Shown here in pieces: positions 1-4,334 of a stretch of DNA of 6,540 nucleotides. Origin of the DNA: an uncultured Clostridium sp. (GTDB lineage: Bacteria > Bacillota > Clostridia > TANB77 > CAG-508); assembly GCA_945937855.1 (NCBI GenBank), contig CAMEUC010000080.1, forward strand, positions 1 through 6,540. The letters run 5' to 3'. How positions within the stretch are numbered: position 1 is the stretch's first letter; the number at the start of each line of letters is the position of its first letter. Made by a program: the position numbers and the translations under genes. Under the pieces are notes generated by a model. The model saw nothing but the letters and a program-made list of their open reading frames with translations, made no database searches and had not been told where the DNA came from.

Positions 1-728
1 TATCCTTCTCTTGTTTCATCTCCACCATGTACTCTTACATAATTGTCTAATGTATAATTAATAACATACTGCTTACCATTATGTGTCTCTTGATTATTAT
101 ATGGTACAAAAGTTTTTAATACATGTTTATATGTTTTTTCTGCATCATCTATATTAGTTGTAAAAGTAATTGTTTGTCCCTTATATTTTCCAGTCATTGC
201 ATTACTTTTAGCAACATACATTGGTTCACCTGCAATTGTTTCACTGGTGTTTGTTTTTATTTGGGTTGCTTTTGTAGTAATATATTCATCTTTTTTCTCT
301 ATATCCGAAGGTTTATAATAATAAAGTTGCAATCCATTTTCATCTGTAATTGTTTGTGGTACATGTGTAGGTGAATATATATAATATCCATCATACATAG
401 TAAAAACTATTGCTGGAACATAATTTAATATGTTTTCTTTAGAAGTTCCCCCAATGCCTAATTTACTTGCTAAACTTGTTGTAAACACATTTATGGATGA
501 TGTTAAATTTCTTCTTTTATTGTTTGCCAAACTCGAATATTCATTATTCCATTCTACAGTGTTTATTTCAAAAGCCTCCATAGCCTCCTTGGTAGCTTCT
601 ATAAGCTTTTCGTCATAATCAGTTTGCATTCTTATTGTATCTGCTTCTAATCCTAAATAATATGAAAAAATTAATATAATTGGAATAATAATTATAAGAA
701 AAATAATTATTAAATTTTCTAATTTCAT
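1..728 (-). CDS. Large membrane-anchored protein of the pilus-like cluster, partial (C-terminus beyond window)
   Basis: An uninterrupted reading frame of 242 codons runs from an ATG at 728 off the left edge, so the C-terminus is missing. AGGAGG at 733-738 precedes the ATG by four bases and fixes the start. Residues 5-25 form one strongly hydrophobic helix after a short MKLEN start. Residues 26-70 are charged and probably helical. The rest looks like an extracytoplasmic mixed domain, rich in Tyr, Thr and Asn, with a DGYYIYSP patch at about 113-120. This layout (N-terminal anchor, amphipathic helix, large exported domain) resembles TadE/TadG-type minor pseudopilins, and its place as last visible gene of the cluster agrees, but I recognise no named family. 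It could be a tip or adhesive minor subunit; that is inference. Its mRNA leader carries the perfect hairpin at 747-775. Confidence 0.85.
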   Translation of the reverse strand, partial: MKLENLIIIFLIIIIPIILIFSYYLGLEADTIRMQTDYDEKLIEATKEAMEAFEINTVEWNNEYSSLANNKRRNLTSSINVFTTSLASKLGIGGTSKENILNYVPAIVFTMYDGYYIYSPTHVPQTITDENGLQLYYYKPSDIEKKDEYITTKATQIKTNTSETIAGEPMYVAKSNAMTGKYKGQTITFTTNIDDAEKTYKHVLKTFVPYNNQETHNGKQYVINYTLDNYVRVHGGDETREG

Positions 729-746
729 ACTTCCTCCTATGTTTTT

Positions 747-775
747 TAAAGGGTTAGGTAACACCTAACCCTTTA
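747..775 (-). other. Perfect 13-bp hairpin with 3-nt loop in the intergenic gap
   Basis: The arms at 747-759 and 763-775 are exact reverse complements around a three-base loop. It sits between the stop of the 181-aa gene (787) and the AGGAGG of the left-edge gene (733-738). In the direction of transcription the stem is followed by an A run, not a T run, so it is not a classical intrinsic terminator for the cluster. On the plus strand a run of six T (780-785) follows four bases after the stem, so it could stop opposing transcription. It may instead protect or separate mRNA segments, or restrain translation of the next gene; these roles are inference. Confidence 0.75.
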
Positions 776-786
776 TTAGTTTTTTG

Positions 787-1332
787 CTATTTAGAATAAT
801 TTCCTGTATTTACTACTAATGCCGAGGCACTTGCTGCAATTGTATAAGTGTCTTTTCCAACTAATGAATATATAGCATTTTTTATTTGTGATGCAATTGT
901 TGTGTTTGTATTTTTTACAGTACAAATAAAATAATCACCTTTTTTTAGTAAATACTCTCCTTTTGCACTATTTACACCATTTTCTCCATCTAATATTATT
1001 GAGTTATATACTGAATAATATAGGTTTTCTCCTAATTGTTCAGTTTCTCCTTTGTTTGGGTTAACTGTCATAATTTTATGTTCTAATTGAATATCATATG
1101 TATTTGCTGTAGCATATAGTTTTGTTATAAAACTATTATAATCATCTTGTGTTACTTTTCCCTTTGTTGCTGCATTGTTTACAAACTCTGCAACTAGAGA
1201 TTGCACTGCTACTTGCGAAATCTCATCTTGTGTGTTAGTTACAGCCATTAGCGGAACAAAAAACATTAATGTTGCTCCTACAATTATTACAATTACTACC
1301 ATTAAAGTATTACCTGACATATTACCTAACAT
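787..1332 (-). CDS. TadE-like minor pseudopilin candidate, 181 aa
   Basis: The frame is open from a TTG at 1344, but that TTG overlaps GGAGG (1338-1342), which stands five bases before an ATG at 1332. The ATG is therefore the start, giving MLGNMSGN and 181 residues. Residues 9-31 form one hydrophobic helix. A polar helical stretch rich in Gln, Ala and Val follows (35-56) with a turn KGKVTQDDY (57-65), then a beta-rich C-terminal domain with one Cys at 137. An anchor, then a residue pattern that packs as a long helix, then a small exported beta domain is typical of TadE-like pseudopilins. Clostridial proteins of the DUF4320 kind look similar, but I cannot confirm membership from sequence alone. 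Unlike most neighbours it lacks the MENA start. It lies between the 164-aa pilin-like gene and the large anchored gene and probably supplies a minor subunit of the same appendage. Confidence 0.85.
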   Translation of the reverse strand: MLGNMSGNTLMVVIVIIVGATLMFFVPLMAVTNTQDEISQVAVQSLVAEFVNNAATKGKVTQDDYNSFITKLYATANTYDIQLEHKIMTVNPNKGETEQLGENLYYSVYNSIILDGENGVNSAKGEYLLKKGDYFICTVKNTNTTIASQIKNAIYSLVGKDTYTIAASASALVVNTGNYSK

Positions 1333-1337
1333 ATTTT

Positions 1338-1342
1338 CCTCC
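1338..1342 (-). promoter_or_regulatory. Ribosome binding site that fixes the start of the 181-aa gene
   Basis: GGAGG on the minus strand, five bases upstream of ATG 1332. It rules out the in-frame TTG at 1344, which overlaps it. Confidence 0.85.
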
Positions 1343-1366
1343 AATCCATCATTATTTTTTTATTAA

Positions 1367-1396
1367 GAACGACGATGGCGTCGTTACCTATATTTT
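1367..1396 (-). repeat. Short intergenic palindromic repeat (GTAGGG-type), copy 1
   Basis: A 7-bp perfect stem, AACGACG (1368-1374) and CGTCGTT (1379-1385), has a 4-nt loop. Together with its flank it is 27/30 identical to 3823-3852. Read on the minus strand it is TATAGGT followed by the hairpin, a variant of the TGTAGGG-plus-hairpin pattern seen at 3823-3852 and 4271-4298. Its GC content stands out from the AT-rich surroundings. It lies between the stop of the 164-aa gene and the start of the 181-aa gene, in the same orientation as the other copies. No T run follows on the minus strand, so it is a repeat rather than a clear terminator. Confidence 0.8.
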
Positions 1397-1403
1397 CTAA
1401 AAA

Positions 1404-1898
1404 TTAATTTATTTTTTCATATGTTATATATAATTTTTTTCCAACATTTTCTTCTAATACAGTCCCATCTTCTGCTGTATATGTTGTTCCACTTATTGTA
1501 ACTTCTACATAAGTTTCTCTATATTTACTATCAGTTCCCAGATGAGTAGATATAAACTCAGAAACTTTCTGTTGTATTTTATCTTTTGAATCTATACTAT
1601 ATTCAAAAATATATTCATATTCATCATCTGTGTCTTCATTAATTCTTACAGTGAAATTTTCTTTTATACATCTAGATATTGTTGCAATTACAGTATCTAT
1701 GCCTACTGTTCTTCCACCATTTTTAACATTTTCTGTATCGTCTTTTAATGGTGTTTGAAAATTTTCTCTATCACTATAAAATAAGACTACATCTGCAGTA
1801 GATTTTGCTTGTGATAAACTAGAAAATGTTACAGATAAAGCAACTACAAAAACTAATACTGCAAACGCCATTAATAAAGCATCTGTCGCATTTTCCAT
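1404..1898 (-). CDS. Pilin-like protein with MENA start and large exported domain, 164 aa
   Basis: The ATG at 1898 has AGGAGGG (1903-1909) close upstream. The protein begins MENATDALLMA, the same N-terminal block as four neighbours except that Asp replaces Lys at residue 6. One hydrophobic helix covers about 8-28. After it the sequence differs from the paralogs: a polar segment QAKSTADVVLFYSD (30-43), then GRTVGIDTVIATISR (62-76), and a beta-rich C-terminus (about 128-161). It lacks the [FY]-N-x-x-[FY]-x-x-Y motif, so it shares only the membrane anchor with the family and carries a different exported domain. It follows the 140-aa gene by 30 bases, close enough for co-transcription. The likely role is a minor pilin or pseudopilin; the alternative is a TadE/TadF-like assembly component. 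No named family is recognised. Confidence 0.88.
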   Translation of the reverse strand: MENATDALLMAFAVLVFVVALSVTFSSLSQAKSTADVVLFYSDRENFQTPLKDDTENVKNGGRTVGIDTVIATISRCIKENFTVRINEDTDDEYEYIFEYSIDSKDKIQQKVSEFISTHLGTDSKYRETYVEVTISGTTYTAEDGTVLEENVGKKLYITYEKIN

Positions 1899-1928
1899 AA
1901 TACCCTCCTATTGTAACTTATACTTTTC

Positions 1929-2351
1929 TCAATTATCAATCCATATTTCACTTACATACCCTTGTTCATCATATTTTTTTATTGAAACACTATATGTCTT
2001 TTCTGGTTTAGTTTCTGCAATTGTTTGGTTTATCTCGGATTCTAAAGTAAGATAGGCAGTACAATTACTAAATTCATCTATATCACATAAATATATCATT
2101 ATGTTTTTATTGCTATTTTTATTATTCATTAAAACCTTTTGTAACAAAAATTTTAATTGAGTTCCTTTTATATTTCCCTCATATTGTGTATATTGTGAAT
2201 TAAACATTGATACTTCCATTGTCGTTGATACTGACTCTACTTGTTCAGTAACTCCTGAGGTTGAATTTAATATTTTTAGTCCTACTGCAATTAATACTAT
2301 TGCAATTAGTACTGACCCTGCAATTAACAAGGCTTTAGTCGCATTTTCCAT
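1929..2351 (-). CDS. Pilin-like paralog, 140 aa (MENA family)
   Basis: The frame is open from a TTG at 2390. The ATG at 2351 follows GAGGGG (2361-2366) at nine bases and restores the MENATKALLIA block, so it is the start; the 13 upstream residues are leader. A hydrophobic helix spans about 7-28. The family motif FNSQYTQYEG lies at 50-59, with the Phe at residue 50 exactly as in the 129- and 134-aa paralogs. A C-terminal strand pair KTYSVSIKKYDEQGYVSEIWI (118-138) matches the last strands of those paralogs in shape. The F-x-C-T signature is absent, but a Cys-Thr pair occurs at 97-98. The stop is TGA. There is no prepilin-type cleavage site (Gly before the hydrophobic stretch with Glu at +5). 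It is probably a minor structural subunit. The 207-base gap before it is full of hairpins and repeats. Confidence 0.9.
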   Translation of the reverse strand: MENATKALLIAGSVLIAIVLIAVGLKILNSTSGVTEQVESVSTTMEVSMFNSQYTQYEGNIKGTQLKFLLQKVLMNNKNSNKNIMIYLCDIDEFSNCTAYLTLESEINQTIAETKPEKTYSVSIKKYDEQGYVSEIWIDN

Positions 2352-2360
2352 ATAATCACA

Positions 2361-2366
2361 CCCCTC
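2361..2366 (-). promoter_or_regulatory. Ribosome binding site that fixes the start of the 140-aa gene
   Basis: GAGGGG on the minus strand, nine bases before ATG 2351. It supports that ATG over the TTG at 2390, as does the conserved MENA start of the family. Confidence 0.7.
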
Positions 2367-2371
2367 ATTTA

Positions 2372-2385
2372 AGTTAATAGTTAAT
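2372..2385 (-). repeat. Exact tandem heptamer ATTAACT x2
   Basis: On the minus strand ATTAACT occurs twice in direct tandem, just upstream of the ribosome binding site of the 140-aa gene. The 7-bp unit length matches the degenerate heptamer array at 2444-2471 in the same gap. It may be chance in AT-rich DNA. Confidence 0.5.
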
Positions 2386-2408
2386 AACAAATAATAAATA
2401 GTTATGGT

Positions 2409-2437
2409 AGGATTTTGTAATGTAATTACAAAATCCT
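2409..2437 (-). other. Perfect 13-bp palindrome with 3-nt loop
   Basis: The arms 2409-2421 and 2425-2437 are exact reverse complements around three bases. Stem and loop sizes equal those of the hairpin at 747-775, though the sequence differs. It directly follows (minus strand) the degenerate heptamer array at 2444-2471. No T run follows in the direction of transcription, so a simple terminator is unlikely; it is a candidate mRNA-processing or stability hairpin, or part of a small mobile or repetitive element. Confidence 0.75.
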
Positions 2438-2443
2438 CGTTAA

Positions 2444-2471
2444 CTTTTCACTCTTCATCATTCATTATTCA
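2444..2471 (-). repeat. Degenerate heptanucleotide purine repeat array, copy M
   Basis: On the minus strand four consecutive 7-bp units fit TGAAnAR or close to it (TGAATAA, TGAATGA, TGAAGAG, TGAAAAG in order). The same phase and a related unit (TGRGANG) recur at 4299-4333 and 6462-6496. In all three places a palindrome follows on the 3' side. Short tandem heptamer repeats (STRR) are known from cyanobacteria; resemblance to these is only in format. Confidence 0.6.
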
Positions 2472-2485
2472 CTTGTTTTATCTTC

Positions 2486-2522
2486 AGACTAAAATTTAAT
2501 TTTAAAAATTAAACTTTAGTCT
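2486..2522 (-). other. Long AT-rich hairpin downstream of the 68-aa pilin-like gene
   Basis: The arms 2486-2503 and 2505-2522 pair over 18 positions with a single non-Watson-Crick site (2494 with 2514). In minus-strand RNA that site is a G-U wobble, so the stem stays intact; in plus-strand RNA it would be an A-C mismatch. The innermost pairs would open to form a loop of three to five bases. The structure lies about 35 bases after the stop of the 68-aa gene and shares bases 2520-2522 with the next hairpin. It may protect the 3' end of the 68-aa mRNA segment or attenuate read-through. Confidence 0.65.
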
Positions 2523-2546
2523 AAGGATAGTTTATTTATCCTTAGA
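2520..2546 (-). other. 10-bp hairpin just after the 68-aa pilin-like gene
   Basis: The arms 2520-2529 and 2537-2546 are perfect reverse complements with a 7-nt loop. In transcription order it is the first structure after the stop codon at 2559. A T-rich stretch comes only about 15 bases later, inside the next hairpin, so it is not a textbook terminator. It overlaps the 2486-2522 hairpin by three bases, so the two compete at their junction. Confidence 0.65.
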
Positions 2547-2558
2547 TTAATAAATTCA

Positions 2559-2765
2559 TTATTCAGTTGTTCCTTGATATCCGCTTAATGCTGAGTTTAT
2601 TTGCTCTGCTTGTGAATTAATTGAAGTACTAATTGATTCAGAAACCTGCTCAGCTTTATCTGATGTATCACTACCTGCATTTAATAAGTTTACTCCTAGA
2701 GCAATTAATACTATTGCAATTAAAACTGCTGCTGCTATTAATAGAGCTTTTGTTGCATTCTCCAT
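2559..2765 (-). CDS. Small pilin-like protein, candidate major subunit, 68 aa
   Basis: The ATG at 2765 has a strong AAGGAGG (2774-2780) eight bases upstream. The protein begins MENATKALLIA, has a helix of about 7-28 rich in Ala, Ile, Val and Leu, then a short polar tail rich in Ser, Gln and Ala, without Cys or aromatic residues except Tyr 63. The size and plan (about 70 residues, one hydrophobic helix, short Ser-rich tail) are those of Flp-type pilins. A Flp cleavage site (Gly followed by hydrophobic residues with Glu-Tyr at +5/+6) is not present. The tail ends close to where the longer paralogs carry their [FY]-N-x-x-[FY] motif, so it looks like the family's minimal form. Small size, a strong ribosome binding site and the hairpins on both sides suggest the most abundant subunit; this is inference. 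Confidence 0.88.
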   Translation of the reverse strand: MENATKALLIAAAVLIAIVLIALGVNLLNAGSDTSDKAEQVSESISTSINSQAEQINSALSGYQGTTE

Positions 2766-2800
2766 ATTTTTTTCCTCCTTTGCAAATTTCTTTATTATTC

Positions 2801-2823
2801 TTTAGAATTAATTTCATTCTAAA
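2801..2823 (-). other. 8-bp hairpin in the leader of the 68-aa gene
   Basis: The arms 2801-2808 and 2816-2823 are exact reverse complements with a 7-nt loop, about 20 bases upstream of the ribosome binding site. It may stabilise the 5' end of the mRNA of the candidate major subunit. The stem is all but AT-only and could be chance. Confidence 0.4.
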
Positions 2824-2846
2824 AGTTAATAACTAGTTTTATATAT

Positions 2847-2866
2847 GGGTGCTTGGTATGCACCTA
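2847..2866 (-). repeat. Short intergenic hairpin, divergent GTAGG-type copy
   Basis: GGTGC (2848-2852) and GCACC (2860-2864) pair around seven bases. On the minus strand it reads GTAGGTGC...GCACCC directly after the TAG stop of the 149-aa gene, matching the plan of the GTAGGG hairpins at 3823-3852 and 4271-4298. The stem is shorter, so membership is tentative. No T run follows. Confidence 0.5.
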
Positions 2867-3316
2867 CTATTTTTCTACTTGTTCAAAAAACATTTTGCTT
2901 ATTTTTCCTGTTTTTTCATGGTATTCTAAGCTTGTACATTTGAACTCTATTACATTAAAGTATTTTACAAATTCTGCTGTATTTTTGTTGTATATTTCTT
3001 CCATTGGGTATGTTTTTTCTGTAAGTAACATTTTTATTTCTATTTTTATTGAGTTTTCTTCATTTTCTACAAAATAATTGTTTTCGTCTTTTTCTATATT
3101 ATTATTTTCGTTTGCATTTACAACTTTATTTATTAAAGTTGCAAGTTCTGTTCCATAAATTGTTTTGTTTAAATAAGTTTCATATTCTTTATTGTAATTA
3201 TCTAAAGCTCTTGAGCTACTTTCCTTACTTATTTTTAAAGCATATATTGAAAGTACTATTATTAAAAATAATGTTATTAATATCATTAATATTATTAATA
3301 TTTTGTTGTTTTTCAA
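2867..3316 (-). CDS. Divergent pilin-like paralog with TTG start, 149 aa
   Basis: The start is TTG at 3316, six bases after GAGAGGG (3323-3329); no well-placed ATG exists nearby. The N-terminus MKNNKILIILMILITL lacks the MENA block, but the rest belongs to the same family. The helix spans about 5-27, the motif YNKEYETY lies at 41-48, and the C-terminal FKCTSLEYHEKTGKISKMFF (125-144) closely parallels FKCTKMEYDASGRVSKI of the 129-aa protein. The middle (about 68-92) is rich in Asn and Glu. The start looks like an ordinary inside-positive signal anchor (Lys 2 and 5) rather than the acidic family start. It has its own promoter-like sequence (3335-3363). It probably encodes a minor subunit or an adaptor whose anchor inserts differently. 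Confidence 0.85.
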   Translation of the reverse strand: MKNNKILIILMILITLFLIIVLSIYALKISKESSSRALDNYNKEYETYLNKTIYGTELATLINKVVNANENNNIEKDENNYFVENEENSIKIEIKMLLTEKTYPMEEIYNKNTAEFVKYFNVIEFKCTSLEYHEKTGKISKMFFEQVEK

Positions 3317-3334
3317 ATTAAGCCCTCTCTTTTA

Positions 3335-3363
3335 ATTATAATATTTTTTTATGCTTTTTGCAA
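3335..3363 (-). promoter_or_regulatory. Sigma-A type promoter before the 149-aa gene
   Basis: On the minus strand TTGCAA (3358-3363) and a perfect TATAAT (3335-3340) are separated by 17 bases. The predicted start point, about 3328, is only some 12 bases before the TTG at 3316 and at the edge of its ribosome binding site, so the leader would be very short. A-rich DNA upstream could act as an UP element. This would give a second transcript covering the 149-aa gene and those after it, including the 68-aa candidate major subunit. Confidence 0.6.
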
Positions 3364-3380
3364 TATTTTTTTGCTTTTTG
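3340..3380 (-). repeat. Imperfect tandem duplication overlapping the promoter
   Basis: Positions 3340-3360 and 3362-3380 are the same 19 bases, with two extra bases (AT) in the first. The copies include an A run on the minus strand and the sequence GCAAAAAG or its near match. The junction of the copies creates the TTGCAA -35 element, so the duplication may have produced or moved the promoter. Confidence 0.65.
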
Positions 3381-3390
3381 TCGAAGGTTT

Positions 3391-3795
3391 TTAACTATTC
3401 TCTTTAAATGTTATCTGTGTTATTTTCCCTGTTTCACTATTATATACTGGACTTGTGCAAGAAAATTGGCTATCTAAAAATTTTGTAACAAATTTTTCTG
3501 AGCTTGTATATGTTTCTGAAGAAAATGATTTATTTTGTATTATTATTTTTACTGCATCTCCATATTCTTTTGCTAAATTTACTACAGATACAACCTCCTG
3601 TGCTGTTATATCTGTTCTTCCAGCATATACATCAAATTTGCTATTGAATTTTTGTATTTCCGTTGTTGTCATTATTTGATTATATTCTTTTGCTTGGTCT
3701 GAGTACATTGAATATAATGTTATGCCTATTGTTAGTATAATAATTGCTATTAATACTTCACCTGCTATTAATAAGGCTTTTGATGCGTTTTCCAT
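3391..3795 (-). CDS. Pilin-like paralog, 134 aa (MENA family)
   Basis: The ATG at 3795 has AAGGAGA (3801-3807) five bases upstream. The protein begins MENASKALLIAGEVLIAI, with the helix at about 7-28. The motif FNSKFDVYAG is at 50-59 and the C-terminal FSCTSPVYNSETGKITQITF at 111-130, with a single Cys (113). The segment between is a probable small alpha-beta domain, about 60-110. The first 32 bases are 29/32 identical to those of the 129-aa gene, well above the similarity of the rest, which points to recent duplication, gene conversion or strong constraint on the start. It is likely an exported minor subunit held by its N-terminal helix. I see no leader-peptidase signal. The Gly-Glu in the helix (12-13) puts a charge inside the membrane segment, as type IV pilins do, but the register is not canonical. 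Confidence 0.9.
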   Translation of the reverse strand: MENASKALLIAGEVLIAIIILTIGITLYSMYSDQAKEYNQIMTTTEIQKFNSKFDVYAGRTDITAQEVVSVVNLAKEYGDAVKIIIQNKSFSSETYTSSEKFVTKFLDSQFSCTSPVYNSETGKITQITFKENS

Positions 3796-3822
3796 AGATT
3801 TCTCCTTTTTATTTGTCTTTCA

Positions 3823-3852
3823 GAACGACGAGGGCGTCGTTCCCTACATTTT
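3823..3852 (-). repeat. Short intergenic palindromic repeat (GTAGGG-type), copy 2
   Basis: The 7-bp stem AACGACG (3824-3830) and CGTCGTT (3835-3841) has a 4-nt loop. It is 27/30 identical to 1367-1396 and in the same orientation. On the minus strand it starts with TGTAGGG a few bases after the stop of the 129-aa gene and ends about 15 bases before the ribosome binding site of the 134-aa gene. Confidence 0.85.
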
Positions 3853-4242
3853 TTAAGAAACAGGTTCTATTGTTATTTTGCTCACTCTTCCTGAAGCATC
3901 ATATTCCATCTTTGTGCATTTAAATCTTTTATTTAATAATTCATCTTGTTCTACTTCTTCAAACTCTGCTGGAAGATTTAATATTATTTGATTACTTGGA
4001 TTATTTATATTATTTTCATTTACTTTATTTCTTAATGTTATTACATCTGCTCCATACATTTGTCTTTTATTATATGCTTCATATTCTGCATTAAAGGCTG
4101 CTAATTGTTCCATTTTTGTTTTTTCTTCTTGTGTTTTTTGTATACTTGCCATTCGATTATACATCATTATAAACATTGTTAGTATTATTATTGCTATTAA
4201 TATTCCACCTGCCATTAGTAAGGCTTTTGATGCATTTTCCAT
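3853..4242 (-). CDS. Pilin-like paralog, 129 aa (MENA family)
   Basis: The ATG at 4242 has AAGGGGG (4248-4254) five bases upstream. The protein starts MENASKALLMAGGILIAI, with the helix at about 7-28 followed by an Arg and a Lys/Glu/Gln-rich amphipathic stretch (30-48) that would extend the helix, as in pilins. FNAEYEAY is at 50-57, GADVITLRNKV at 64-74, and the C-terminal FKCTKMEYDASGRVSKITI at 107-125 with the only Cys at 109. It is the first small gene after the 691-aa platform protein. The platform and pilin-type subunits together support a Tad or type IV pilus-like assembly. The exact role (major, minor or adaptor) cannot be told from sequence. Confidence 0.9.
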   Translation of the reverse strand: MENASKALLMAGGILIAIIILTMFIMMYNRMASIQKTQEEKTKMEQLAAFNAEYEAYNKRQMYGADVITLRNKVNENNINNPSNQIILNLPAEFEEVEQDELLNKRFKCTKMEYDASGRVSKITIEPVS

Positions 4243-4270
4243 ACGAACCCCCTTATTTTTTGTTTTAATT

Positions 4271-4298
4271 CCGGGGCGCCGAGGACTGCGCCCCCTAC
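4271..4298 (-). repeat. Short GC-rich intergenic palindromic repeat (GTAGGG-type), copy 3
   Basis: GGGGCGC (4273-4279) and GCGCCCC (4288-4294) form a 7-bp all-GC stem with an 8-nt loop. On the minus strand it reads TGTAGGGGGCGC, hairpin, CCGG. It is the most GC-rich stretch in the window and directly follows a heptamer array (4299-4333). Elements of the TGTAGGGGCG...CGCCC kind are, in my experience, frequent between genes of Clostridia. No T run follows, so termination is unlikely. Confidence 0.8.
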
Positions 4299-4333
4299 AT
4301 TCTCACTTCTTACCTCTCACGTCCCACATCTCA
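4299..4333 (-). repeat. Degenerate heptanucleotide purine repeat array, copy L
   Basis: On the minus strand five 7-bp units in strict phase fit TGRGANG or a near match (first TGAGATG, third TGAGAGG). The array starts one base after the TAA stop of the 691-aa gene and runs into the hairpin at 4271-4298. It is the reverse-oriented counterpart of 6462-6496, and shares its phase and unit with 2444-2471. Confidence 0.7.
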
Positions 4334-4334
4334 A

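Noticed and set aside
123..618. Plus-strand open frames of 83 and 62 codons
   Set aside because: They lie opposite the continuous 242-codon minus-strand frame, lack ribosome binding sites, and encode Cys/Phe/Ile-rich sequence typical of the reverse of AT-rich coding DNA.
747..786. Intrinsic terminator of the operon
   Set aside because: In the direction of transcription the stem is followed by A residues. The T run lies on the other strand and would serve only opposing transcription, for which no gene is seen here.
1929..1931. TGA read as Trp (Mollicutes-type code)
   Set aside because: TGA ends the 140-aa frame right after the family's conserved last strands, and Trp is encoded by TGG throughout.
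2559..4242. Canonical prepilin peptidase sites
   Set aside because: An Ala-Gly inside the helix of three paralogs is not at the start of the hydrophobic stretch, lacks Glu at +5, and is missing from the 68- and 164-aa members.
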